A stretch of DNA of 64,000 nt from the NCBI RefSeq assembly GCF_002265435.1, contig NZ_NOKQ01000134.1, positions 1-64,000 on the forward strand, given 5' to 3'. How positions within the stretch are numbered: the stretch's first letter is position 1; every line of letters begins with the position of its first letter. Below the pieces are notes generated by a model, which had not been told where the DNA came from, ran no database searches, and saw only the letters and a list, made by a program, of their open reading frames with translations. Below, piece after piece: positions 14,987-22,948 of the stretch. Source of the DNA: Tetzosporium hominis. GTDB lineage: Bacteria; Bacillota; Bacilli; Bacillales_A; Planococcaceae. Position numbers and translations under genes: made by a program.

Positions 14987-16141
14987 ATGGGAAATTTACG
15001 TGAAATTGCAAAAGCATCTACGAAGCTGGGGCTTACTTCGTTTGGTGGTCCTACTGCTCACCTCGGTTACTTCCGAGATGAATATGTAGAAAAAAGAAAA
15101 TGGTTAGATGATAAATTGTATGCCGACATCGTAGCATTATGTCAGTTCTTACCGGGTCCGGCATCTTCGCAAGTCGGAATTGCAATTGGGATGATCCGAG
15201 GTGGAATCCTTGGAGGTATCGTCTCATGGGCAGGATTTACATTGCCTTCTGTTCTATTTTTAATGTTGGCTGCGTATCTGGTAGTCGGATTCAATGTGAC
15301 AGATAGTGGCATCATTCAAGGCCTAAAAATTGTAGCAGTCGCTATTGTGGCGCATGCACTTCTCGGTATGCAAAAAAACTTGGCACCAGATGCCATTCGA
15401 ATTGGAATAGCCATTGCAGCTGCGATAGGCGTATTGCTGATTCCTACAGCATGGGGACAAATCGGCGTAATCATCGTAGCAGGAGTTGTCGGATACTTTT
15501 TATTCCGTAGAGAGAAGGCGCCGGATGCGGTGCAGTTATCTTTAAGTTTCGGTAAACGTGCGGGAATCGTAGCATGGGTCCTGTTTGCAGGACTTCTTGT
15601 GGCATTACCCTTCGTACGAACGTTAACTGAAAATGTGTATGTAGGCATTTTAGATACGTATTACCGAGTAGGCTCCATTGTATTTGGAGGTGGACACGTC
15701 GTACTTCCTATGCTTGAACGTGAAGTTGAGATGTCGAGTGACTTGTTCCTAGCAGGGTATGGACTAGCTCAAGCTGTGCCAGGTCCACTTTTCACGCTGT
15801 CAGCATTTTTAGGGCAAGTGACAGCTGGAGTTCCAGGAGCACTACTTGCTGTGTTTGCCATGTTTTTACCTTCTTTCTTATTAGTTATCGGGACGCTGCC
15901 ATTTTGGTCATTTATCCGAACTAAGAAGGGAATTCAAGCAGCACTAAAAGGTGTGAATGCAGCTGTAGTTGGAATCTTACTCGCTGCTTTATATGATCCA
16001 GTATTCACGAGTGCCGTGAAGTCTTCATATGATTTTATTATCGTATTGATTACTTTCACACTGCTCACAGCATTCAAGTTTTCACCGCTGAAAGTAGTGG
16101 CAATCAGTGCATTACTTGGGTTACTAGTTTATGGTGTTTAA
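14987..16141 (+). CDS. chrA: Chromate transporter ChrA, fused two-domain type
   Basis: 384-residue CHR-family membrane protein with two homologous halves. The N-half signature is TSFGGPTAHLGYFRDEYV with QFLPGPASSQ (about 18-62); the C-half signature is VFGGGHVVLPMLEREV with AVPGPLFTLSAFLG. Members export chromate, and a sulfate-related role is possible. ATG follows CAGGAGGCGCT. It stands alone, divergent from the CDF exporter; no terminator is obvious before the next promoter. Confidence 0.9.
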   Translation: MGNLREIAKASTKLGLTSFGGPTAHLGYFRDEYVEKRKWLDDKLYADIVALCQFLPGPASSQVGIAIGMIRGGILGGIVSWAGFTLPSVLFLMLAAYLVVGFNVTDSGIIQGLKIVAVAIVAHALLGMQKNLAPDAIRIGIAIAAAIGVLLIPTAWGQIGVIIVAGVVGYFLFRREKAPDAVQLSLSFGKRAGIVAWVLFAGLLVALPFVRTLTENVYVGILDTYYRVGSIVFGGGHVVLPMLEREVEMSSDLFLAGYGLAQAVPGPLFTLSAFLGQVTAGVPGALLAVFAMFLPSFLLVIGTLPFWSFIRTKKGIQAALKGVNAAVVGILLAALYDPVFTSAVKSSYDFIIVLITFTLLTAFKFSPLKVVAISALLGLLVYGV

Positions 16142-16158
16142 TTAAATTAAAAATAGTA

Positions 16159-16188
16159 TTGACAGTCTAAAATTGACTGTGCTAGTGT
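16159..16188 (+). promoter_or_regulatory. Promoter with overlapping inverted repeat upstream of bmr leader
   Basis: Perfect -35 TTGACA (16159-16164) and extended -10 TGCTAGTGT with 18-bp spacing. An inverted repeat ACAGTC-N7-GACTGT (16162-16180) lies between the two elements, in the position of a repressor or MerR-type activator operator. Confidence 0.7.
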
Positions 16189-16226
16189 AAAGAGGTACTA
16201 AATAATCAGGAATGGAGGTAGGACTC

Positions 16227-16301
16227 ATGAAAAACGTAGTTATTAAGAATCAACAATCATATATGAATGCCTACCTGCTAGATATGATACATGCCATATA
16301 A
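16227..16301 (+). CDS. 24-residue leader peptide (BmrB-like role)
   Basis: ATG 16227 is preceded by ATGGAGGTAGGA. The peptide is MKNVVIKNQQSYMNAYLLDM then IHAI. Its stop TAA at 16299 is followed at once by hairpins. Codons 21-24 (ACATGCCATA, 16289-16298) are complementary to the 3' arm of the terminator (16337-16347). Ribosome position on the peptide could therefore decide between terminator and antiterminator. In B. subtilis the orthologous transporter genes bmrC-bmrD follow bmrB, a leader peptide with ribosome-mediated attenuation. No sequence similarity to BmrB is claimed. Confidence 0.75.
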   Translation: MKNVVIKNQQSYMNAYLLDMIHAI

Positions 16302-16314
16302 CCACTATTAGTGG
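16302..16314 (+). other. Small palindrome after the leader stop
   Basis: CCACTATTAGTGG, a 6-bp stem with a single-base centre directly after the leader-peptide stop. It may pause RNA polymerase or take part in the alternative folds. Confidence 0.5.
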
Positions 16315-16321
16315 TTTCTAT

Positions 16322-16355
16322 GCACATGTCCATTTCTATGGGCATGTGCTTTTTT
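16322..16355 (+). terminator. Attenuator terminator upstream of bmrCD
   Basis: GCACATGTCCA / TGGGCATGTGC (11 pairs, one G-U) followed by T6. It sits between promoter and structural genes, so it must be regulatory. Confidence 0.88.
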
Positions 16356-16402
16356 GCGCTTATCAATTTCCATTATTTAGAAAAAACGAAGGAGTGGGAT
16401 TG

Positions 16403-16462
16403 ATGAAAGGATTGTTCAGAATTTCAAAAGTATCTAAACCGGAGTCTCTAGAGAGTGGCTAG
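16403..16462 (+). CDS. Second 19-codon upstream micro-ORF
   Basis: MKGLFRISKVSKPESLESG, with GAAGGAGTGGGATTG upstream of the ATG. It lies between the attenuator and the transporter gene, ending 18 bp before the bmrC start. It may couple translation or be a remnant; expression is unproven. Confidence 0.4.
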   Translation: MKGLFRISKVSKPESLESG

Positions 16463-16480
16463 TGAAAGGAATGAGGAAAT

Positions 16481-18217
16481 ATGTTTAGTGTGTTAGGTAA
16501 ATTAAATTGGTTTTTTAAAGAACATTGGATTCGGTATACGGTGGCTATCACGTTACTGATTATTGGGAGTGTTATTGAAGTCATCCCACCTTGGATCATC
16601 GGAGAAGCGATTGATGCCATTACAGCGGGTACTCTGACGGAAGGTTCACTTCGGACGTATGTTGGTTTGTTCGCTGCCATTATTTTAGGTGGTTACGTCA
16701 TCAACTTTATTTGGCAGTATCAGTTATTCGGAGGCTCTGTGAAGATTGAACGGATTTTGCGGACGCGACTCATGAATAAGTTTTTATCGATGACTCCTGG
16801 GTTTTATGAGAAAAATCGTACAGGAGATTTAATGGCACGTGCTACAAATGATTTAAATGCAGTTGCTACAACAGCCGGTTTTGGAATCATGACATTGATT
16901 GATTCGACTCTCTATATGGCAGCCATCATCTTAGCAATGGGATTCTTAATTTCTTGGAAACTGACTTTCTTCGCGTTACTACCAATCCCAATCCTAGCTT
17001 TGATTATGCAGTATTTAGGCAAAATCATTCATGAAAAATACATGGAAGCTCAAGATGCCTTTGGTGAGCTAAATGACCAAGTGCTAGAATCGATTGCGGG
17101 AGTGCGTGTAATTCGTGCTTATGTACAAGAGCGACAAGATGAGCAAAACTTTGCCAACATGAGTGAGATGGTTTATGAGAAAAACATGGTTGTTGAACGG
17201 ATTGACGCTTTGTTCGGACCCATCACTAAAGTAGGAACAGGAATCAGTTACGTGGTCGCACTTGGCTACGGAGCGCACCTCGTCTCTACAGGTGAAATGA
17301 CAGTTGGGAACTTAGTTACGTTTAATGTCTATTTAGGTCTCGCGATTTGGCCGATGTTCGCTATTGGAGAATTGATCAATGTCATGCAGCGCGGAAATGC
17401 ATCGCTCGATCGTGTTCAGGAGACATTATCAACTCCGGAAGATGTAGTAGAACCGATGCGACCAGCAGCAGGACGTCCAGAGCCCACAGTTGGATTCAGA
17501 AATGTGGAATTCACGTATCCGACGTCTCAAGTCGTCAACTTAAAAGATGTTCAACTTCGCGTCGATGCTGGGGAAACACTTGGGATTGTTGGAAAGACAG
17601 GTGCAGGGAAGACTACTTTCGTGAAGCAGCTATTAAAAGAATACCCAATGGGTAAAGGTGCTGTTGAAATCGGAGGCGTCGCTATTGCTGACCAGTCACG
17701 AGACCATATTTTACAGAAGATAGGATACGTTCCTCAAGACCATGTCTTGTTCTCCCGGACAATTCGTGAAAACATCTTATTTGGTAAAGAAGATGCTACG
17801 GAACAAGAACTCCACGAAGCGATTCGCTTAGCGTATTTTGAGAAAGATCTAGGGAATCTCCCATTAGGTATTGAAACATTGGTCGGAGAGAAGGGTGTTT
17901 CCTTATCTGGTGGCCAGAAACAGCGTGTGTCGATTGCTCGAGCACTGATTAAAAACCCGGATATCTTAATCTTGGATGACTCATTGTCAGCAGTAGATGC
18001 CAAAACAGAATCAAAAATCATTGAAAATATTCAACAAAATCGAACGGGAAAAACTACAATAATCACAACGCACCGTCTATCAGCGATCCAACATGCGGAC
18101 CAAATCATTGTTCTTGATGATGGTCATGTTGTGGAGCACGGGACACACCAAGAGCTTTTTGCTAAAGGTGGTTGGTACCGAGAACAGTTTGACCGTCAGC
18201 AGTTAGAGGAGGTGTAG
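16481..18217 (+). CDS. bmrC: Heterodimeric multidrug ABC transporter subunit BmrC
   Basis: 578 residues: six-helix transmembrane domain (about 1-310) fused to a nucleotide-binding domain (335-575). Walker A GKTGAGKTT (371-379), signature LSGGQ (475-479), Walker B ILILD with Asp500 where most ABC proteins have catalytic Glu. This degenerate site at D500 is characteristic of BmrC, which pairs with a subunit holding the intact Glu. N-terminal MFSVLGKLNWFFKEHWIRYT matches YheI/BmrC closely. Exports drugs such as ethidium and doxorubicin in B. subtilis. First structural gene after the attenuator. Confidence 0.93.
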   Translation: MFSVLGKLNWFFKEHWIRYTVAITLLIIGSVIEVIPPWIIGEAIDAITAGTLTEGSLRTYVGLFAAIILGGYVINFIWQYQLFGGSVKIERILRTRLMNKFLSMTPGFYEKNRTGDLMARATNDLNAVATTAGFGIMTLIDSTLYMAAIILAMGFLISWKLTFFALLPIPILALIMQYLGKIIHEKYMEAQDAFGELNDQVLESIAGVRVIRAYVQERQDEQNFANMSEMVYEKNMVVERIDALFGPITKVGTGISYVVALGYGAHLVSTGEMTVGNLVTFNVYLGLAIWPMFAIGELINVMQRGNASLDRVQETLSTPEDVVEPMRPAAGRPEPTVGFRNVEFTYPTSQVVNLKDVQLRVDAGETLGIVGKTGAGKTTFVKQLLKEYPMGKGAVEIGGVAIADQSRDHILQKIGYVPQDHVLFSRTIRENILFGKEDATEQELHEAIRLAYFEKDLGNLPLGIETLVGEKGVSLSGGQKQRVSIARALIKNPDILILDDSLSAVDAKTESKIIENIQQNRTGKTTIITTHRLSAIQHADQIIVLDDGHVVEHGTHQELFAKGGWYREQFDRQQLEEV

Positions 18218-18219
18218 AG

Positions 18220-19959
18220 ATGACAACCTCAAAACGACTTTATCTCTATGCATTGAAATACAAAAAAACCATTTTGAGTGGACTCGGTCTGCTCACCATT
18301 GCGGTCATAGTGGACTTGATTGGTCCCTTTATCGCGAAATATATAATTGATACACAAATCACAGCAGAGCAGATTGACTTTGTCGTGATTGCCCAGCTAC
18401 TAGCTGTTTTCTTTGGCTTGCAGATTGTAGCGGCGATTTTCCGATACTTCATGTATATCCAGTTGCAAATAGGTGCCAACCGCGTCGTTCAACATCTTAG
18501 AAATGACGTGTTCCAGCACATCCAACGAGTGCCAGTTCATTACTTTGACAATCTACCAGCAGGAAAGATCGTTGCCCGTGTCACCAATGACACAGAAGCG
18601 ATTCGAAACCTGTACGTGCAAGTATTGTCTCAGTTCGCAACGAGCATCATTTCCATTACAGGTGTCTATATTGCCTTATTCATTCTCGATGTGCGCCTAG
18701 CAGCTATGGCTCTTATTATCATTCCAGTTGTTTATATTTGGATGATCAGCTACCGCAAGTATGCATCGAAATACAATCAAATTGTTCGGACAAAACTTGC
18801 TGATATGAATGCGATGATTAACGAATCGATTCAAGGGATGTCAATCATTCAAGCATTCCGAAGAGAAAAGCAAATGGCTCGGGAATTTGCGCAAATGAAC
18901 GAAAGTCACTTTGACTATCAAAGTAAATTGTTGAAGCTGGATTCAGCTACGTCTTTCAACTTAGTATTTGTATTACGAAACATGATGTTTTTAGGATTTA
19001 TTTTATACTTCGGTGCAGCGTCTGTAGACACCGAAGCAGCTGTGACAGCAGGTACACTCTATGCATTCGTAGACTACATCACGCGACTCTTCAATCCTCT
19101 TACGGGTATCGTTAATCAGTTCTCTCAACTCGAACGTTCATTAGTAGCGGGTTCTCGAGTCTTTGAATTGTTAGATGAAAAAGGAGAAATCGTTTCAGAC
19201 GAACGAATTCCGCGTTATCAAGGGAACGTCACAGTCAAAGATGTGTGGTTTGCTTATAAAGAAGAGGAATACGTCTTAAAGAATTTAAATTTCTCTGCAA
19301 AGAAAGGGGAAACCGTAGCTCTTGTTGGGCATACCGGATCCGGTAAGAGTTCTATCATGAACCTACTTTTCCGCTTCTACGACCCGACTAAAGGGACGAT
19401 TTCCATTGATGGCCAAGACATGACCACTTTATCGAGACAAGCGGTTCGCGAGCATATGGGTATCGTGCTACAAGATCCGTATTTATTCACAGGAACTATC
19501 GCAACGAACATCAGTTTGAACGATCCTCGTATCACTCGAGAACAAGTAGAAAAAGCCATTGAAGCTGTTGGCGGAGACCGCGTGCTCAAGAATCTTGAAA
19601 AAGGACTCGACACACCGGTGGTCGAAAAAGGAAGCACCCTTTCTTCAGGCCAGCGTCAGTTGATTTCGTTCGCACGTGCATTAGCATTCGATCCGGCAAT
19701 CTTAATACTTGATGAAGCCACATCTAATATCGATACAGAGACGGAAGAATTGATCCAACACGCAATGGACGTTCTGAAAAAAGGACGCACCACGTTTATT
19801 ATTGCTCACCGACTTTCTACTATTAAAAATGCGGATCGTATCCTCGTTTTGGATAAAGGTGAGATTGTTGAAAACGGAAACCACGACGAGTTGATTGCTC
19901 TTGGAGGGCAATATGAAAAAATGTATCGTCTTCAAGCAGGAACTGCTCAACTTGCGTGA
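18220..19959 (+). CDS. bmrD: Heterodimeric multidrug ABC transporter subunit BmrD
   Basis: 579 residues, TMD-NBD half-transporter, partner of BmrC. Walker A GHTGSGKSS (370-378), signature variant LSSGQ (474-478), Walker B LILDE with catalytic Glu499 intact. Thus one complete and one degenerate ATP site form in the heterodimer. It is about 90 residues shorter than B. subtilis BmrD (673), which carries an extra segment early in the TMD; here the segment after YIIDTQI is short. It starts 2 bp after the bmrC stop, with GGAGGTG inside the bmrC end. Its stop codon forms part of the next promoter. Confidence 0.9.
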   Translation: MTTSKRLYLYALKYKKTILSGLGLLTIAVIVDLIGPFIAKYIIDTQITAEQIDFVVIAQLLAVFFGLQIVAAIFRYFMYIQLQIGANRVVQHLRNDVFQHIQRVPVHYFDNLPAGKIVARVTNDTEAIRNLYVQVLSQFATSIISITGVYIALFILDVRLAAMALIIIPVVYIWMISYRKYASKYNQIVRTKLADMNAMINESIQGMSIIQAFRREKQMAREFAQMNESHFDYQSKLLKLDSATSFNLVFVLRNMMFLGFILYFGAASVDTEAAVTAGTLYAFVDYITRLFNPLTGIVNQFSQLERSLVAGSRVFELLDEKGEIVSDERIPRYQGNVTVKDVWFAYKEEEYVLKNLNFSAKKGETVALVGHTGSGKSSIMNLLFRFYDPTKGTISIDGQDMTTLSRQAVREHMGIVLQDPYLFTGTIATNISLNDPRITREQVEKAIEAVGGDRVLKNLEKGLDTPVVEKGSTLSSGQRQLISFARALAFDPAILILDEATSNIDTETEELIQHAMDVLKKGRTTFIIAHRLSTIKNADRILVLDKGEIVENGNHDELIALGGQYEKMYRLQAGTAQLA

Positions 19960-19983
19960 AACTTTTTGAATCCTTGAGTCGTA
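19957..19983 (+). promoter_or_regulatory. ECF (SigW-like) promoter of spo0M
   Basis: TGAAAC, 17-bp spacer, CGTA: close to the SigW consensus TGAAAC-N16-CGTA. The TGA of the -35 is the bmrD stop codon. B. subtilis spo0M is known as part of the SigW regulon, which supports the call. Confidence 0.75.
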
Positions 19984-20016
19984 CTAGTAGTATCTAAACG
20001 AAAAGGAGAGTTTTCT

Positions 20017-20787
20017 ATGTCATTCTTCAATAAAATGTTAGCAAGTATGGGTGTTGGATCGGCAAAAGTGGATACCGTGTTAACGAAAGCGGTCTACCGT
20101 GCAGGAGAGTTGATGGAAGGTGTCGTAAAAATCAGCGGAGGAAAGACAGACCAGCAGATTGACGCGATTTACCTTGCTGTTTACACGACGTATACTCGTG
20201 AAATGGATGACCGCAAGTATACGGACAAAGCGGTTGTTCAAAAACAAAAAGTGGTAGATAGCTTTACATTGGCAGCTAACGAAAACAAGGAAATCCCATT
20301 CTCGTTCACGCTTCCTTATGATACGCCAGTAACAAAAGGGGCAACACGTGTATGGATTCAAACAGTTCTTGATATCGCTTCTGCAGTAGACCCGACAGAT
20401 AAAGATTTCATTCAAGTGGAGCCAACACCACTTGCAGCGTCTGTGTTGAAGGAAGTAGAAGCTCTTGGGTTCCGTTTACGTAAAGCGGAGTGTGAACAAG
20501 CTTCACGTAAGTTCCGCGGTATGTATCCGTTCATGCAAGAGTTTGAATACGTACCGATGACAGGAGAATTCTATGGCAAGCTGGATGAGCTGGAAGTGGT
20601 CTTCTTAAGTCAGACAGCGGATAGAGCAGAATTGTACTTGCAGATTGACCGCAAAGCTCGCGGCTTCGGTGGTTTCTTAGCAGAAGCATTGGATCAAGAC
20701 GAGACATTTGTACCCGTCACCATCCATAAAAGCGATGAGCGTGACATCAAATCAAAACTTTACAACGTTTTACGTAAATACTCGTAA
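20017..20787 (+). CDS. spo0M: Sporulation-control protein Spo0M (arrestin-like)
   Basis: 256 residues, the size of B. subtilis Spo0M (258). Soluble arrestin-like beta-sandwich protein: MSFFNKMLASMGVGSAKVDT at the start, IPFSFTLPYDTPVTKG and TRVWIQTVLDIASAVDP mid-protein, and a C-terminal FGGFLAEALDQDE. Affects phosphorelay output and envelope-related processes in Bacillus. It is found in non-sporulating relatives too, so it does not prove sporulation. AAAGGAGAG precedes the ATG; expression probably from the ECF promoter at 19957-19983. Confidence 0.93.
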   Translation: MSFFNKMLASMGVGSAKVDTVLTKAVYRAGELMEGVVKISGGKTDQQIDAIYLAVYTTYTREMDDRKYTDKAVVQKQKVVDSFTLAANENKEIPFSFTLPYDTPVTKGATRVWIQTVLDIASAVDPTDKDFIQVEPTPLAASVLKEVEALGFRLRKAECEQASRKFRGMYPFMQEFEYVPMTGEFYGKLDELEVVFLSQTADRAELYLQIDRKARGFGGFLAEALDQDETFVPVTIHKSDERDIKSKLYNVLRKYS

Positions 20788-20791
20788 CAAA

Positions 20792-20820
20792 AAACGCGTT
20801 CCCATTTCGGGGACGCGTTT
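20792..20820. terminator. Bidirectional terminator spo0M/yheE
   Basis: AAACGCGTTCCC / GGGGACGCGTTT. The T run is on the minus strand (T6), where it ends yheE; the stop codon of yheE is at its edge. Confidence 0.85.
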
Positions 20821-21022
20821 AATCGTAGACATGAAAAACCATAAGTTCATGAATGAACGATTTGACTTGTTGTTCGTTCTCAGGTGTTCCATCTAACCAT
20901 TGAATCGTTCCATCTTTTTCATAGACGGCTCGGTATTTTTCGTGTTTGTAATAAAAACTGACTTCCCATCCGGGTAAGGCTTTATTTTCATAAAGGGATT
21001 TGTAATTGAAATGTTGTAACAT
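20819..21022 (-). CDS. yheE: YheE-family protein (DUF5342)
   Basis: 67 residues, soluble, rich in aromatic residues: LPGWEVSFYYKHEKYRAVYE, then IQWLDGTPENEQQVKSFIHE and the C-terminal LMVFHVYD. This pattern matches the small YheE family of Bacillales found near yheB-yheA. Function unknown. ATG follows GAAAGGAGCGCC. The opposite-strand location between spo0M and a short plus-strand gene is unusual only in orientation. Confidence 0.75.
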   Translation of the reverse strand: MLQHFNYKSLYENKALPGWEVSFYYKHEKYRAVYEKDGTIQWLDGTPENEQQVKSFIHELMVFHVYD

Positions 21023-21085
21023 AATGGCGCTCCTTTCATAGTCTTTCTTAGTTTAGCATAGTCTGTGAAGAGGTGAATCTCAAGA

Positions 21086-21268
21086 GTGATCCATGAATTA
21101 GAACACGCTATTCGAGACAAATACCACGGGTACCATCTTTACAAACAGCTGGAACAACAAACAGATGACACGTACAAAACACTAGTCCTTCGTTACCGAA
21201 CACCGCAACAAGCCACTCCGTTTTGGATTGCTATGCATGACGAGATGGAGCATGCCATTCGACTGTAA
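21086..21268 (+). CDS. 60-residue hypothetical protein with duplicated H-E-H motif
   Basis: GTG start (21086) about 10 nt after GAAGAGGTG; 60 residues ending just before a good terminator. The first ten residues MIHELEHAIR and the last ones HDEMEHAIRL share the pattern h-x-E-(L/M)-E-H-A-I-R, and the middle is a predicted beta stretch (TYKTLVLRYRT, TPFWIAMHDE). No family recognised. Translation from the weak GTG is likely but not certain. Confidence 0.55.
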   Translation: MIHELEHAIRDKYHGYHLYKQLEQQTDDTYKTLVLRYRTPQQATPFWIAMHDEMEHAIRL

Positions 21269-21289
21269 GGGTATTTGTACTGGTTTAAT

Positions 21290-21323
21290 GAGAGGTCCTG
21301 ATTCCTTCAGGGCCTCTCTTTTT
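21290..21323 (+). terminator. Terminator after the 60-residue gene
   Basis: GAGAGGTCCTGA / TTCAGGGCCTCTC stem followed by T5. Confidence 0.85.
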
Positions 21324-21364
21324 GTTATACTAATGGCTACAGACTATAGAAACAAGGTGAAGAC

Positions 21365-22510
21365 ATGGAAATCGCAATTACAATTACAACAATGGCTATA
21401 ATTGGTGCCATCATTGGAGCATTTACCAATCATATTGCTATTAAAATGTTATTTCGTCCATACGAAGCAAAGTATATTGGAAAGTGGCGAGTGCCCTTTA
21501 CACCAGGATTGATACCAAAGCGTCGCGATGAACTTGCCTCGCAGCTTGGGAAGCTAGTGATTCATTATTTACTAACGCCTGAATTGATTGAAAAGCGGTA
21601 CTTAAGCGAAGACGTGAAGAACAGAATTCATAAAACAGTTGAAAGACAAACCAATGACCATCTAGGCTTAGATCGAGTCTCGGTTCGAACGTGGTTAGAG
21701 CGAGCAGAATTCAAAGATGTAGAACAAAAAGTCACGCAGTTAATTGATAGCCAGATTGATCAGCAAGCCTTGAAAATGAAAGCAACACTTGAAACGGGAA
21801 CTTTGGCAGAACTGATGCCAGAGGATTGGCGCATTAAAGTGGAAGCCAAGATTCCAGAACTCACAGATTTGATACTAAGTAGAGGAAAAGAGTTCGTTCA
21901 GTCAGATGATGGCAAACGCACTTTGAAACAATTAGTCGATGATTTCTTAGCATCGAAAGGAACGTTTGGAAACATGATTTTAATGATGGTGGGGGATTCC
22001 CATTCACTAGCGAATAAACTGCAGCCGGAAATCATGAAGTTCATGGATGCACCGGGTACCCACCAGCTTATTACGAATCTAATTCAAGGTGAGTGGAACA
22101 AAATTAAAGAACGTCCAGTAAATGATGTGCTAGAAGGATTTGACGTGGATCCTATCATCGCTCAAGTTAAATCCTATGTCCACGAGCAAGTGGCTATTGG
22201 GACTCACTTGGACGAACCGATCACTAAGCTGTTCCCAAGTGCTCCGGCAATCTTAACCGAGACTCTCGTTCCGAAGACTCTAGATTTCATCTTCAGTCGC
22301 ATGCATTCGGAACTGCCGAAATTGTTTGATAAACTGAAGCTGGATCAAGTTGTCAAGGAACAGGTCAACACCTTCCCGGTTTCGCGATTAGAGGAACTTG
22401 TGTTAGGCTTATCTAGAAGAGAATTTAAAATGATCACGATTCTTGGTGGGGTTCTTGGCGGTCTGATTGGGATTGTTCAAGGGATCATCGCACTAATCGT
22501 AAACAGTTAG
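21365..22510 (+). CDS. yheB: YheB, DUF445 membrane protein
   Basis: 381 residues with hydrophobic helices only at the two ends (about 3-25 and 358-378) and a long amphipathic middle, the standard DUF445 layout. Seen: GAFTNHIAIKMLFRPYEAKY then FTPGLIPKRRDELASQLG near the N-terminus, the family signature. B. subtilis YheB (377) is the orthologue; function unknown. ATG follows AAGGTGAAGAC. Followed 10 bp later by yheA. Confidence 0.9.
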   Translation: MEIAITITTMAIIGAIIGAFTNHIAIKMLFRPYEAKYIGKWRVPFTPGLIPKRRDELASQLGKLVIHYLLTPELIEKRYLSEDVKNRIHKTVERQTNDHLGLDRVSVRTWLERAEFKDVEQKVTQLIDSQIDQQALKMKATLETGTLAELMPEDWRIKVEAKIPELTDLILSRGKEFVQSDDGKRTLKQLVDDFLASKGTFGNMILMMVGDSHSLANKLQPEIMKFMDAPGTHQLITNLIQGEWNKIKERPVNDVLEGFDVDPIIAQVKSYVHEQVAIGTHLDEPITKLFPSAPAILTETLVPKTLDFIFSRMHSELPKLFDKLKLDQVVKEQVNTFPVSRLEELVLGLSRREFKMITILGGVLGGLIGIVQGIIALIVNS

Positions 22511-22520
22511 GAGACTTTAA

Positions 22521-22862
22521 ATGAACATCTACGACGATATTAACAAATTAGAAACGACACTGCGCCAGACGGCAGAAATGCAAGGTGTGAAAGAAGCGAT
22601 TCAAGCGGTAAAAGAAGATCAAGAAGCGAAGGATTTATTTGAATCATTCCGTAAAATTCAAATGACGCTTCAAGAAAAGCAAGTGAAAGGTGAAGAAATT
22701 GCGGGCGAAGAGTTAGAGTACGCTCAAAAGACGGCACAGCTTGCCCAATCTAATGAAAAAATTCTGGCTATGTTAGAAGCTGAAATGAAGCTGAGCCAGT
22801 TGATTGAAGAAATCAATCGCGTTTTACTAAAGCCAGTTCAAGAACTTTACGAACAGTTCTAA
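22521..22862 (+). CDS. yheA: YheA, YlbF/YmcA-family protein
   Basis: 113-residue all-helical cytoplasmic protein of the YlbF/YmcA/YheA family (DUF964): IYDDINKLETTLRQTAEMQG, EDQEAKDLFESFRKIQMTLQ, then EQVKGEEI-like helices. Family members YlbF and YmcA act in a complex with YaaT that affects RNase Y; YheA's own role is unknown. GGAGACTTTAA precedes ATG. Operon with yheB. Confidence 0.9.
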   Translation: MNIYDDINKLETTLRQTAEMQGVKEAIQAVKEDQEAKDLFESFRKIQMTLQEKQVKGEEIAGEELEYAQKTAQLAQSNEKILAMLEAEMKLSQLIEEINRVLLKPVQELYEQF

Positions 22863-22867
22863 CATCG

Positions 22868-22899
22868 AACTCCAACCGTCCAAAGGTTGGAGTTTTTTT
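22868..22899 (+). terminator. Terminator after yheA
   Basis: AACTCCAACC / GGTTGGAGTT, 6-nt loop, T8. Confidence 0.92.
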
Positions 22900-22948
22900 G
22901 AAGGGAAAAATGGAATGGTGTCGAATAGATAGAGGAGGAGGGGAAAAG

